Origin: Thermodesulfovibrionales bacterium
GTDB lineage: Bacteria; Nitrospirota; Thermodesulfovibrionia; Thermodesulfovibrionales; Dissulfurispiraceae
NCBI GenBank assembly: GCA_020062545.1
Contig: JAGUWD010000001.1
Coordinates: forward strand, 103,879-167,878
DNA: 64,000 nt
Reading direction: 5' to 3'
In this document: positions 1 to 8,178 of the stretch, piece after piece
How the letters are laid out: each line of letters starts with the position of its first letter
Position numbering within the stretch: position 1 is the first letter of the stretch
Notes under the pieces: model-generated
The model's input: the letters and a program-made list of their open reading frames with translations, nothing else
Database searches by the model: none
Told to the model about the DNA's origin: nothing
Made by a program: the position numbers and the translations under genes

Positions 1-1185
1 ATTTCTGCAAACAACGACCCATCCATCGGAGAGATCATTGCGGATGCAATGGACAAGGTTGGAAAAGATGGCGTGATCACTGTTGAAGAGGCAAAGGCAA
101 TGGCCACAACCCTCGATGTGGTAGAAGGCATGCAGTTTGACAGGGGCTATATTTCCCCTTACTTTATTACCGATGCAGAGAGAATGGAGTGCCGTCTCGA
201 TGATGCATTCATTCTTATCCATGACAAGAAAATATCGAGCATGAAGGACCTGCTTCCAATACTTGAGCAGATAGCAAAGATGGGCAAACCCCTTCTCATA
301 ATCTCGGAAGAAGTGGAAGGCGAGGCACTCGCAACACTGGTCGTAAACAAACTCCGCGGAACACTCCAGGTCTGCGCAGTAAAGGCACCTGGCTTTGGAG
401 ACAGGAGAAAGGCAATGCTTGAGGATATAGCCATTCTCACAGGCGGGACAGTCATATCGGAAGACATAGGTCTCAAGCTCGAGAATGTAAAAATTAACGA
501 CCTCGGCAGGGCAAAAAAGATAACCGTTGACAAAGAGAACACAACAATCGTCGAAGGTGCTGGAGATCACGCAAAGATTCAGGGCAGGGTAAAACAGATA
601 AAGGCCCAGATAGAAGAAACCACCTCCGACTATGACAGGGAAAAACTCCAGGAAAGGCTCGCAAAACTCGTGGGCGGAGTTGCAGTGATAAATGTAGGCG
701 CCGCAACAGAATCAGAGATGAAGGAGAAAAAGGCAAGGGTTGAAGATGCCCTCCATGCCACAAGGGCAGCAGTCGAAGAAGGCATCGTCCCTGGCGGAGG
801 AGTTGCGCTCATACGATGCATCAAGCCCCTCGACAAGGTAAAATTAGACCAAGACCAGCAGATCGGAGTGAGCATAGTCAAGAGGGCGCTTGAAGAGCCC
901 ATTAGGCAAATTGTTGCCAATGCAGGAATGGAAGGCTCCATTGTTGTAGAAAAGGTCAGAGAGTCAAAGGATGCAAGCTTCGGATACGATGCTTACAGAG
1001 AAGAATACGCCGATATGCTCAAGGCCGGTATCATAGACCCTACAAAGGTTACAAGAACAGCGCTCCAGAACGCAGCATCTGTTGCAGGCCTGATGCTAAC
1101 CACAGAGGTCATGATTACAGAGATACCTGAGGAAGAAAAGAAGATGCCAGGAATGCCCGGCGGCGGAATGGAAGGAATGTACTAA
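1..1185 (+). CDS. groL: GroEL (Hsp60) chaperonin, C-terminal part
   Basis: Cytoplasmic chaperonin that folds proteins in a double-ring cage with GroES. The frame is open from base 1 ([10 protein letters not shown]...), so the window cuts the gene: 394 residues are visible against about 545 for the family, and roughly the first 150 are outside. Seen directly: the apical-domain stretch [17 protein letters not shown], the equatorial GGGVAL motif, and the Gly-Met-rich tail [13 protein letters not shown] typical of bacterial GroEL. groES is expected upstream but cannot be seen. It is followed by an inverted repeat and then mltG. Identification is very secure. Confidence 0.98.
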   Translation: MSANNDPSIGEIIADAMDKVGKDGVITVEEAKAMATTLDVVEGMQFDRGYISPYFITDAERMECRLDDAFILIHDKKISSMKDLLPILEQIAKMGKPLLIISEEVEGEALATLVVNKLRGTLQVCAVKAPGFGDRRKAMLEDIAILTGGTVISEDIGLKLENVKINDLGRAKKITVDKENTTIVEGAGDHAKIQGRVKQIKAQIEETTSDYDREKLQERLAKLVGGVAVINVGAATESEMKEKKARVEDALHATRAAVEEGIVPGGGVALIRCIKPLDKVKLDQDQQIGVSIVKRALEEPIRQIVANAGMEGSIVVEKVRESKDASFGYDAYREEYADMLKAGIIDPTKVTRTALQNAASVAGLMLTTEVMITEIPEEEKKMPGMPGGGMEGMY

Positions 1186-1200
1186 AAGACAAATACCCAA

Positions 1201-1264
1201 GTAGTCAAGTAGCAAAGGGGTCAAGGGAACAGAATTTCTAACCCTTGATCCCTTTACTACTTAC
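1201..1264. repeat. Imperfect inverted repeat made of short tandem units
   Basis: The arms at 1201-1227 and 1242-1264 (GTAGTCAAGTAG... and ...CTACTTAC) are imperfect reverse complements and contain short period-7/8-like units such as AAGTAG and GGTCAAGGG. The element sits just after groL and could fold in the transcript, but no U-run follows, so a terminator role is unproven. It belongs with the other short-period repeats in this window. Confidence 0.6.
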
Positions 1265-1383
1265 ATATGGTGCTTGTAGTTTCAACCCCCGATCTGTTAT
1301 GCTAAGAGTATCGTTTTAAAAGTCATGTCTAAATAACATCCCGGAAAATACTCGCAAGAATTACAATGCTAAAGGCATTCAAG

Positions 1384-2436
1384 ATGAAAAAAAATATCAT
1401 ACTAATAGTACTATCACTATCTTTCCTTCTTTTATCATACATAGGTATCCAGCTCTTTGTGCCTTCAAACAGGGGAGGCAAACAGATAGAAATAGAGATA
1501 CCCGAAGGGGCATCGTACAGGCAGGCAATAGATATACTTGCAAAAAACAATCTCATAAGGGACAGAAACCTCTTAACGCTTGTTGGCAGGATAGCGCGGC
1601 TCGACAAAAGGATAAGGGCGGGTTACTATGTTTTCTGGGGAAACATGAGTCCGATTCAGGTCCTCATGAAATTAAAAAGCGGCAGGATCATCGAGTACGA
1701 AATAACCATAGTCGAAGGCGACAGCCTTCTTGAAATAGGTAGAAAGCTTGCTTACAACAAAGTCATGCCTTCGGAGGCATTTAATTCGCTCACAAAAGAC
1801 AGAGGTCTTTTAAGTTCCCTCGACATAGATGCGCCGAGCCTCGAGGGATATCTGTTTCCCCAGACATACAAATTTGCAAAAGGTGCAAAGCCGATTGCCG
1901 TATTAAAGTTGATGGTCAATAAAATGAGGGACGAGTTTAACAATAAACTAAGAGAGCGTGCAGAAGAGATCGGATGGAGCGAAAATCAGGTTTTGACACT
2001 GGCATCCATCATCGAGCGGGAGGCCAAGACCGATGAAGAAAGGCCCCTGATATCCGCTGTTTATCATAACAGGATTAAAAAGGGCATGCCACTTCAGGCT
2101 GACCCGACAGCAATCTACGGCATAAAAAGTAACAGACATAAAATAACGAGGAATGACCTGAAGAAAAAAACAGACTACAACACATATGTCATAAAAGGAT
2201 TGCCGCCAGGGCCTATTGCATCTCCGGGGATAAAATCAATAGAAGCAGCATTATATCCTGCAAAAGTGCCCTATCTTTATTTTGTCTCTAAGAATGACGG
2301 GACGCATTATTTCTCAAAGACATTATCGGAACACAATGCGGCCATAAAGCGGATTAAGGCAATGAAAGAGTCTGCAAGGCTCGAAAAAGAGAGACTCTCT
2401 GTAAATAATATTTCAGAAGAGGACAAAGAAGGATAA
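1384..2436 (+). CDS. mltG: Endolytic murein transglycosylase MltG (YceG-like)
   Basis: Inner-membrane lytic transglycosylase that cleaves nascent peptidoglycan and terminates glycan strands. One N-terminal membrane segment (residues about 3-22, IILIVLSLSFLLL) is followed by the periplasmic YceG domain. The family's catalytic region LASIIEREAKTDEERP is present with its Glu, followed by the conserved VYHNR and LQADPT motifs. The start at 1384 was chosen because AAAGG lies 8 nt upstream; an in-frame ATG at 1366 lacks a good site. The length (350 aa) is normal. ispG starts 2 nt after its stop, suggesting co-transcription. Confidence 0.93.
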   Translation: MKKNIILIVLSLSFLLLSYIGIQLFVPSNRGGKQIEIEIPEGASYRQAIDILAKNNLIRDRNLLTLVGRIARLDKRIRAGYYVFWGNMSPIQVLMKLKSGRIIEYEITIVEGDSLLEIGRKLAYNKVMPSEAFNSLTKDRGLLSSLDIDAPSLEGYLFPQTYKFAKGAKPIAVLKLMVNKMRDEFNNKLRERAEEIGWSENQVLTLASIIEREAKTDEERPLISAVYHNRIKKGMPLQADPTAIYGIKSNRHKITRNDLKKKTDYNTYVIKGLPPGPIASPGIKSIEAALYPAKVPYLYFVSKNDGTHYFSKTLSEHNAAIKRIKAMKESARLEKERLSVNNISEEDKEG

Positions 2437-2438
2437 AA

Positions 2439-3506
2439 ATGATTGAAAGGAAGCAAACAAGACGGATTAATGTAGGCAATGTCGCTGTGGGCGGAGGAAG
2501 CCCCATCTCTGTACAGTCCATGACAAAGACAGACACGAGGGATGTGAATGCAACTGTCCAGCAAATACTCGCCCTTGAGTCTGTCGGCTGCGAAATTATA
2601 AGGCTCGCTGTTCCTGATATGGAAGCGGCCATTGCCCTCGGAAAAATTAAATCTCATCTCTCAAATCTTAAATCTCAAATTCCCATGATTGCCGACATAC
2701 ATTTTGACTGGAGATTAGCACTCGAGGCAATTAAACAGGGAGTTGATGGATTAAGACTCAATCCCGGAAATATCGGCGCAAAATGGAAGGTCAAAGAGGT
2801 TGTTGCAGCAGCTAAAGAAAAAAATATTCCCATAAGAATAGGTGTAAATGCAGGCTCTCTCGGGAAAGAGCTTCTTGAAAAATACGGCCATCCGACGCCG
2901 GAGGCGCTCGTTGAAAGCGCTGAAGGGCATATAAAAATCCTGGGAGAACTGAATTTCCATGACATCAAGGTATCCCTTAAGGCATCAAATGTAATGAAGA
3001 CAGTGGATGCATACAGATTGTTTTCTGAGAAGTATGATTATCCCCTGCACATTGGCATTTCAGAGGCAGGGCCTCCATTCAGCGGAATGATAAAGAGCGC
3101 TGTTGGTCTTGGAATGCTTCTTTCCGAAGGCATAGGCGATACCATGAGGGTTTCTCTCACCGCAGAGCCGGAAGAAGAGATAAGAGTCGCTTACGAAATA
3201 CTGAAGTCCCTCGGAATAAGGCGGAGGGGGCCTGAACTAATCTCCTGCCCCACATGCGGAAGATGTCAGGTTGACTTGAGACCCCTTGCGCAAAAGGTTG
3301 AGGATATCCTCAAAAATGTGAGCAAACCTATCAGCGTTGCCGTAATGGGATGCGTTGTCAATGGACCCGGAGAAGCAAGGGAAGCGGATTTCGGAGTTGC
3401 AGGCGGCAAAGGCATGGGGCTCGTGTTTAAAAAAGGGGAAGTGGTGAAGAAGGTGAAGGAAGAGGAGTTGCTCAAAGCTCTTATTGATTTGATTAATGAA
3501 GAGTAG
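2439..3506 (+). CDS. ispG: 4-hydroxy-3-methylbut-2-enyl diphosphate synthase (IspG/GcpE)
   Basis: Iron-sulfur enzyme of the MEP isoprenoid pathway that converts MEcPP to HMBPP in the cytoplasm. The N-terminal TIM-barrel motifs SVQSMTKTDTRDV and ADIHFDWRLAL and the C-terminal [4Fe-4S] domain ligands (CPTCGRC and MGCVVNGPGEA) are all visible. The length (355 aa) is that of the usual bacterial form. At about residues 71-82 the protein reads KSHLSNLKSQIP, encoded by a period-7 DNA repeat (2649-2683); this looks like an in-frame insertion in a surface loop. It follows mltG by 2 nt and is followed by a methyltransferase gene after 6 nt. Confidence 0.97.
   Translation: MIERKQTRRINVGNVAVGGGSPISVQSMTKTDTRDVNATVQQILALESVGCEIIRLAVPDMEAAIALGKIKSHLSNLKSQIPMIADIHFDWRLALEAIKQGVDGLRLNPGNIGAKWKVKEVVAAAKEKNIPIRIGVNAGSLGKELLEKYGHPTPEALVESAEGHIKILGELNFHDIKVSLKASNVMKTVDAYRLFSEKYDYPLHIGISEAGPPFSGMIKSAVGLGMLLSEGIGDTMRVSLTAEPEEEIRVAYEILKSLGIRRRGPELISCPTCGRCQVDLRPLAQKVEDILKNVSKPISVAVMGCVVNGPGEAREADFGVAGGKGMGLVFKKGEVVKKVKEEELLKALIDLINEE
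2649..2683. repeat. Period-7 repeat inside ispG (AAATCTC units)
   Basis: Degenerate tandem heptamers (AAATCTC, ATCTCTC, AAATCTT, AAATCTC) in frame with ispG, encoding SHLSNLKSQ. Related units occur in glnE (20020) and leuS (55374). Confidence 0.75.
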
Positions 3507-3512
3507 GCTACA

Positions 3513-4253
3513 ATGCCGATGCTTACCCTCGACAGCATAAGGGACATCCAGATATATCAAAACAAAGACGGCTACCGTTTTTCTGTAGACGCACTCCTTC
3601 TCTTCTCATTCATTAGTTTACCGAGAGTCAAGAAGATCGCTGATTTAGGCGCAGGCTCAGGAATCATCGGCATACTCCTCGCAAAGAAATATCCGCATGC
3701 AGAAGTCACACTAATAGAACTCCAAAAAAGCCTCGCAAGGCTTGCAGAGAAGAATGTCGCTCTGAATAAACTTGAAGAGAGGGTAAAAGTTATTCGAGCA
3801 GATTTAAAGGAATTATCAAAAACCCGCCTGTTCACCCATTTACCCATTCCCCCATTCACTGATTTTGACCTTGTCGTCTCAAACCCGCCTTTCAGAAAGG
3901 TAAAGACAGGCCGCCTAAGCATTGGCGATGAAAAGGCAATCGCAAGACATGAGATTAAATTATCTCTAAAAGATATGATAACAGCAGGCTCCACGCTCTT
4001 AAAACATCACGGAAGGCTCTGCATTATACATCTGCCCGAGAGGCTGATAGAGATAATAGATGCCTTGAAGGAAAACAATTTGGAGCCTAAACGTATGCGC
4101 TTTATCCATTCCACCATATCATCTGAAGCAAAAATGGTATTGATAGAGGCAGTCAAGGGAGGCAAGGCCGGACTTAAAACAGAAAGGCCTTTTTTCATTT
4201 ATAATGAAGATGGAAGTTATACGGATGAGATGAGAGAAATCTATAACGAATGA
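3513..4253 (+). CDS. TrmN6/YfiC-like tRNA1(Val) A37 N6-methyltransferase
   Basis: SAM-dependent class I methyltransferase. Motif I is IADLGAGSGIIGILLA (about residues 42-57) and the N6-adenine motif is VSNPPFRK (about residues 128-135), the layout of the YfiC/TrmN6 family that modifies A37 of tRNA-Val. The length (246 aa) fits. A period-8 repeat (3831-3859) encodes LFTHLPIPPFTD just before the NPPF strand, a plausible in-frame insertion. The family match is good; the exact tRNA target is inference. The stop overlaps the start of the next gene by 4 nt (ATGA). Confidence 0.8.
   Translation: MPMLTLDSIRDIQIYQNKDGYRFSVDALLLFSFISLPRVKKIADLGAGSGIIGILLAKKYPHAEVTLIELQKSLARLAEKNVALNKLEERVKVIRADLKELSKTRLFTHLPIPPFTDFDLVVSNPPFRKVKTGRLSIGDEKAIARHEIKLSLKDMITAGSTLLKHHGRLCIIHLPERLIEIIDALKENNLEPKRMRFIHSTISSEAKMVLIEAVKGGKAGLKTERPFFIYNEDGSYTDEMREIYNE
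3831..3859. repeat. Period-8 repeat inside the TrmN6-like gene (ACCCATTY units)
   Basis: Units ACCCATTT, ACCCATTC, CCCCATTC run in frame through the coding sequence. The reverse complement of the same unit family occurs at 56394-56424 between leuS and lptE. Confidence 0.7.
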
Positions 4254-5248
4254 CCAGCTTTTTCAATTCCTTGTTCAATTCCTATTTTGGCATGTTTATG
4301 GCACAGGCATTCTGCCATTCGATAATAGCCTTCATTGTCGTTGACAGGGCCGTGTATCTATGGAGCATAAACAATCCGTTGATAAGGCAGAGATTCCATC
4401 TCATAGTGGTCTTACTGCCTGTCTTTTCATTCCCTCTTTATCAGGCAATAAATCCTGACAGGGGCTCTGTATCATTCAGGATGGAGTCCCTTTTCGATAT
4501 CAACCGATGGCTGAATCTTGAGCTGTGGGGGGCTATTCCACTGGGATTATTTTTCATAGCCATCATGATCATTACAACCATAATCTTTATTTTTCAGGAG
4601 ATGCTGCCGATCTTAAAACACACCGTGGAGTCGCGAAGGTCAGACATCGAGGCTGAAGAGGCCAATGATAATTCAGTTGCAGGTCAGGCCATAAAAAATC
4701 TGCCTGTAGAAAAACCCGATATCTTCATACTGAACGATGACGATCATGTCCTTTTTTCGACAACGGGCAGAAATGCCGCTGTATTCATATCAACAGGACT
4801 CATAAATACTCTCGATAAAGAGCAGTTACAGGCAGCCATCGCCCATGAGATAGCGCACATTGCAAGAAACAAAAAGCCGCTGCTCATAGCCGTATTCCTT
4901 TTCAGGATAATCATGTTTTTTAACCCTGTGGCTCTTCTGGAATTCAGAAGGCTCGTTCAGGAAGAAGAAAAGATATGTGATGACATGGCAGTGGCTTTAA
5001 CCCAAAAACCACATGCCCTGTCCGGGGCCCTTAAAAAATTCTACCATAAAAACGAAGATGCCAATCCGCTAAAGCTGAAAAAACTCTCGGAGATGAGGGA
5101 TTCCATCGAAGAATACAGTCATAACGCCCATATTGAGAATAGAATACACAGACTGGAAAGCAGAGGAATCTGCAAGACAGACGAAGAATGGCTTAAGTTC
5201 ATACTCACAGTCACTGTAATCATGGGGATAAACTACTTTGTAGTATGA
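4250..5248 (+). CDS. M56/BlaR1-type membrane zinc metallopeptidase
   Basis: Predicted integral-membrane metalloprotease. Seen directly: the zinc-binding HEIAH motif at about residues 199-203, a downstream glutamate-rich helix QEEEKICDDMAV that supplies the usual third ligand, and about four hydrophobic segments (residues about 15-32, 47-65, 90-115, 210-230) plus a hydrophobic C-terminus. This is the layout of M56 (BlaR1/MecR1-like) or M48 peptidases, but there is no sensor domain. No BlaI/MecI repressor gene lies nearby, so a regulatory role is unknown. It is translationally coupled (ATGA) to the methyltransferase gene and is followed after 18 nt by a small unknown gene that may be its partner. 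Confidence 0.75.
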   Translation: MTSFFNSLFNSYFGMFMAQAFCHSIIAFIVVDRAVYLWSINNPLIRQRFHLIVVLLPVFSFPLYQAINPDRGSVSFRMESLFDINRWLNLELWGAIPLGLFFIAIMIITTIIFIFQEMLPILKHTVESRRSDIEAEEANDNSVAGQAIKNLPVEKPDIFILNDDDHVLFSTTGRNAAVFISTGLINTLDKEQLQAAIAHEIAHIARNKKPLLIAVFLFRIIMFFNPVALLEFRRLVQEEEKICDDMAVALTQKPHALSGALKKFYHKNEDANPLKLKKLSEMRDSIEEYSHNAHIENRIHRLESRGICKTDEEWLKFILTVTVIMGINYFVV

Positions 5249-5266
5249 TATATACATGGAGAAGCC

Positions 5267-5794
5267 ATGAATAAAAAATTTCTCAGCTTTTTTTATTTCG
5301 CACTGACTGTTGTAATACTCATTGCAGCATTGAAGATTTTCAACTATCTCCCCATGATGATCCAGAAAGATACAATGAGGAGGTATCACAGCATCGAAGA
5401 TGTGAAGTCGCAATTAAACATTAAGGAAATCCCCGTTCCCTCCTATTTTCCCCAGAGCCTTGTATGGCCTCCGTCAGAGATATTTGCACAGAACAAGCCC
5501 TTTACCGCAGTGGTAATAGAGTTTAGACATGCCAGGACCGGGGACATCGCCCTCATTATAACCCAGGCAGACTCCAAAGACTTTAAGGCCGATGAGAAGA
5601 TAAAAATAGTTCAGATCAAAGAAAAAATCAGTTACCCTTTAAAGGGAACGACTGTAGCGCTTGAGGCAGGCATGTGCAAAAACGAAGAGCCGTGCAGCAG
5701 GATTGCATGGGATGATGGAAGATATAGAATAACCGTCACGGCAAAGACAAGCCCACCTGAACTGCTGAAAATCTCAGAGAGCATGATACGATAG
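5267..5794 (+). CDS. Hypothetical membrane-anchored protein
   Basis: Not recognised. 175 residues, with a hydrophobic segment at about residues 5-25 (FFYFALTVVILIAALKIF) that can act as a signal anchor, followed by a soluble part with a beta-rich look and two cysteines (MCKNEEPCSR) that could form a disulfide in the periplasm. It lies 18 nt after the M56 peptidase gene, so an accessory or substrate role is possible but only inferred. Confidence 0.7.
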   Translation: MNKKFLSFFYFALTVVILIAALKIFNYLPMMIQKDTMRRYHSIEDVKSQLNIKEIPVPSYFPQSLVWPPSEIFAQNKPFTAVVIEFRHARTGDIALIITQADSKDFKADEKIKIVQIKEKISYPLKGTTVALEAGMCKNEEPCSRIAWDDGRYRITVTAKTSPPELLKISESMIR

Positions 5795-5941
5795 CCTCTC
5801 ATACAACTTTCGCCTCCACCTAAGAAAAAATTCCTGCCAAAATAGGAAGTTCTTCCAATTTTATTCCTTTGAATTATCCACTATAGTGTAATCAGGTAAA
5901 AAAGAAATTTTCAAAAAAGAGACCTAAAGGAGGTGAGAAAG
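5795..5941. other. Intergenic region ahead of the respiratory cluster
   Basis: Contains a small hairpin (TTCCT at 5831-5835 pairing with AGGAA at 5844-5848) and a strong ribosome binding site, TAAAGGAGGTG, ending just before 5942. No clear sigma-70 promoter could be assigned. Confidence 0.4.
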
Positions 5942-6190
5942 ATGCTCGCATACTATGAAGAAAAAGGCACGGGAAAAGGAATAGCCGCATTGTTGTTAGG
6001 TCCGATTTTAGGGCTGGTATACGTGATAGCCCTGCCCTTCATCGCCATTGCAACAATAGTGATATTAATCGGGAAAAAGGCGCTGGGTGGAATCCTCAGC
6101 CTGATGAGAAACCTCGTATCCTTTGGATGGAGGCCTTCAGAGGCTTACCTGTCAGGGAAAAAGAAGAAAAAAAACACAAAAAAGAATTAG
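5942..6190 (+). CDS. Small membrane protein with SFGWRPSEAYLSGKKK tail (copy 1)
   Basis: 82 residues. A long hydrophobic stretch (residues about 12-50, IAALLLGPILGLVYVIALP...) is followed by a conserved tail FGWRPSEAYLSGKKKKKN. The start at 5942 is fixed by the Shine-Dalgarno sequence AAAGGAGGTG at 5926-5935; the GTG at 5933 lies inside it. The tail is shared almost exactly with the next gene, so the two are paralogues in tandem. Position at the head of a multiheme cytochrome/NrfD cluster suggests a subunit or assembly factor of that membrane complex (inference). No domain recognised. Confidence 0.72.
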   Translation: MLAYYEEKGTGKGIAALLLGPILGLVYVIALPFIAIATIVILIGKKALGGILSLMRNLVSFGWRPSEAYLSGKKKKKNTKKN

Positions 6191-6199
6191 GAGGAACAT

Positions 6200-6607
6200 A
6201 TGCATACACTGTTCGATTTCATAACCTACATCAAAGGAGTGGAGTACATAGTAGCGATTTCGGCCATCGGGCTTTATATGCTTTATTGGGAGATATTGAA
6301 GCCAAAACCCTTTAAGTCCGTAGTTGAAACAGGCAGGGATGACATGCGCCATATCAGGAGAATGGGCTATGCCAATGCTATGAAGACCATCGGCAAAGTA
6401 ATGGCAGCTCCATTTATCGGTCTTGCATACATTGTCGCACTCCCCATTGGTTTTGCATATGCACTCGGCTCTGCAGCAATCAACGGCATACTCGGCCTTG
6501 CCGGCAAAGAAGCATCCTTTGGATGGAGGCCTTCGGAGGCATATCTGTCAGGCAAGAAAAAGGAGAAAAAAGAAGGAGAAGAAAAAAAAGAGAATGAAGT
6601 CGAGTAA
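6200..6607 (+). CDS. Small membrane protein with SFGWRPSEAYLSGKKK tail (copy 2)
   Basis: 135 residues with a GGAGGA site just upstream. It has an N-terminal hydrophobic segment (residues about 14-32, VAISAIGLYMLYW), a second Gly/Ala-rich hydrophobic region (residues about 70-110, AAPFIGLAYIVALPIGFAYALG) and the tail SFGWRPSEAYLSGKKKEKK. Relative to copy 1 it has an extra N-terminal domain. The two genes are 9 nt apart and belong with the cytochrome genes that follow. Function unknown; a structural subunit of the quinone-cytochrome complex is the best guess. Confidence 0.75.
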   Translation: MHTLFDFITYIKGVEYIVAISAIGLYMLYWEILKPKPFKSVVETGRDDMRHIRRMGYANAMKTIGKVMAAPFIGLAYIVALPIGFAYALGSAAINGILGLAGKEASFGWRPSEAYLSGKKKEKKEGEEKKENEVE

Positions 6608-6627
6608 TGTTCTTAAAATCTTAAAAA

Positions 6628-6723
6628 TGTCATTGCGAGGAGCGGAGCGACGAAGCAATCTTATTACAAGAACTGATAGCTAACTGCCAAAACAGGGATT
6701 GCTTCGCCATGCTCGCAATGACA
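6628..6723. repeat. Interspersed inverted repeat (TCATTGCGAGGAGCG family)
   Basis: The arms TGTCATTGCGAGGAGCGGAG (from 6628) and the matching CGCCATGCTCGCAATGACA (ending 6723) bracket CGAAGCAATC...GATTGCTTCG. This is the widespread dispersed palindrome found in many bacterial genomes between genes. It sits between the small membrane protein and the pentaheme cytochrome and may fold in the mRNA. Confidence 0.8.
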
Positions 6724-6740
6724 TATCAAGGAGGGTAATA

Positions 6741-7208
6741 ATGAAAAGATTAGCAATCCTTATTATTTTAACCATAATCTGCATTTTCTTTACGGCATCC
6801 CTCTATGCAGAAATTACGAATTCAAATCTATTCTTCAAGCTGGACAGCATATCGGATAAATATGAGCCGGTAAAATTCAACCACTCAAAGCATATATCCA
6901 TAGCAGGCAACTGCGGCATATGCCACCATCAGCATGGAAACAGCAGCACTCTTCCATGCAGGGACTGCCATTCTGTCAGTCCGTCCACATTCCAGAATTC
7001 TGTCGTCAACGGCTTTATGTCATGCAAAGACTGCCATGGAGTTTTTAATCCCAATATGCCGGGTATACCGGGACTCAAAGTCGCATACCACCGCACATGC
7101 TTTCAGTGCCACAGGGGAATGGGCAATGTGGGAATAGACCCGAAAGGCTGTACCCAGATGTGTCATGCGAAAAAGGAACAAAGGGTAAGCATGAAGACAA
7201 AAAAGTAA
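6741..7208 (+). CDS. Periplasmic multiheme c-type cytochrome (c7/c3-like, about 5 hemes)
   Basis: 155 residues with a Sec signal peptide (MKRLAILIILTIICIFFTASLYA). Four CxxCH heme motifs (CGICH, CRDCH, CKDCH, CFQCH) are followed by a fifth site with non-standard spacing, CTQMCH (CxxxCH). The start at 6741 follows AAGGAGGG at 6728-6735; longer frames upstream run into the inverted repeat. Its place directly before a ferredoxin-like and a NrfD-like gene matches the small cytochrome subunit of Cbc-type menaquinol:cytochrome c oxidoreductases (as in Geobacter CbcSTU), where it would take electrons to the periplasmic pool. Attachment of a heme at the fifth site is plausible but unproven. Confidence 0.88.
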   Translation: MKRLAILIILTIICIFFTASLYAEITNSNLFFKLDSISDKYEPVKFNHSKHISIAGNCGICHHQHGNSSTLPCRDCHSVSPSTFQNSVVNGFMSCKDCHGVFNPNMPGIPGLKVAYHRTCFQCHRGMGNVGIDPKGCTQMCHAKKEQRVSMKTKK

Positions 7209-7221
7209 AGGAGGACTATTT

Positions 7222-8178
7222 ATGAATAAATCGAAAGACAACAAAAAAGACAGTCCAGCAATAAGCCGCAGAAACTTTTTAATCAGCAGCGCTGCAGCCA
7301 TCGGAGGCACTGCGCTTCTCGGAAGCTATAAGGATGCATCTGCATCAAAGGAATTCGCCGGCTGGCCTGACCGCTTTGGATGCCTTACTGACCTGACAGC
7401 ATGTGTCGGATGCAGGAGCTGCGAAAAGGCATGCAATGAGGCAAATAACTTGCCCAAGCCTGGTGTCCAATTTGACGAAGGCTCTGTCTTTAAAGAAAAG
7501 AGAAGGCCGACTGCACAGGCATATACCGTAGTTAACCAGTACAAAAACCCAAAAGACGTGAGCAAACCCATTTACAGAAAGATACAGTGCAACCACTGCA
7601 ATGAGCCTGCATGCGCATCCGCATGCCCAATTCATGCATATACAAAAACGCCTGAAGGCGCTGTGCTCTACGACCCTGAAAAGTGCTTTGGATGCAGGTA
7701 CTGCATGATAGCATGTCCTTTCTATGTCCCTGCATATGACTACGAAAGCGCCTTTGAACCGAAGATCGTAAAGTGCGTCATGTGCCATGACAGGATTAAA
7801 ACCGGAGGCATACCTGCATGTGCAGAGGCATGTCCTGTTGGTGCAGTGACATTTGGCAAAAGAAACGATCTCCTAAAAGTTGCACGGAAAAAGATAATGG
7901 AAAACCCTGACAGGTATATCGACCATATCTATGGCGAACACGAGGCTGGAGGCACAAGCTGGATGTATATATCCGGAGTGCCGTTCGAGCAACTGGATTT
8001 CCCTGTAAATCTCCCGAAGAAGCCGCTAATCGAAGAGACAAAAGGATTCCTCAGTGCAGTGCCTGTTGTCTTTACTGTTTGGCCTGCCATGTTCGGTATG
8101 GTCTATGCAGCACTGAGACACAGGGAGGAGATTGAAAAAAATTCAAGACATAAAAAAGAGGAGGACAGACATGAGTAA
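7222..8178 (+). CDS. Tat-exported 4x[4Fe-4S] ferredoxin-like subunit (HybA/DmsB/NrfC type)
   Basis: 318 residues. A twin-arginine signal is present (SRRNFLISSAAAIGG, about residues 12-26). Sixteen cysteines in four clusters are visible: CVGCRSCEKAC, CNHCNEPACASAC, CFGCRYCMIAC and CVMC...CAEAC. A hydrophobic C-terminal helix (residues about 275-295) probably anchors it to the outer face of the inner membrane. The next gene starts inside its end (8-nt overlap) and encodes the NrfD-type quinone-binding partner. Family roles indicate electron transfer between NrfD and the multiheme cytochromes. SD AAAGGAGGA precedes the ATG. Confidence 0.92.
   Translation: MNKSKDNKKDSPAISRRNFLISSAAAIGGTALLGSYKDASASKEFAGWPDRFGCLTDLTACVGCRSCEKACNEANNLPKPGVQFDEGSVFKEKRRPTAQAYTVVNQYKNPKDVSKPIYRKIQCNHCNEPACASACPIHAYTKTPEGAVLYDPEKCFGCRYCMIACPFYVPAYDYESAFEPKIVKCVMCHDRIKTGGIPACAEACPVGAVTFGKRNDLLKVARKKIMENPDRYIDHIYGEHEAGGTSWMYISGVPFEQLDFPVNLPKKPLIEETKGFLSAVPVVFTVWPAMFGMVYAALRHREEIEKNSRHKKEEDRHE

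Noticed and set aside
6628..6723. Inverted repeat before the pentaheme cytochrome as a specific riboswitch
   Set aside because: It matches a very common interspersed palindrome type found between unrelated genes, so a ligand-sensing role is not supported.
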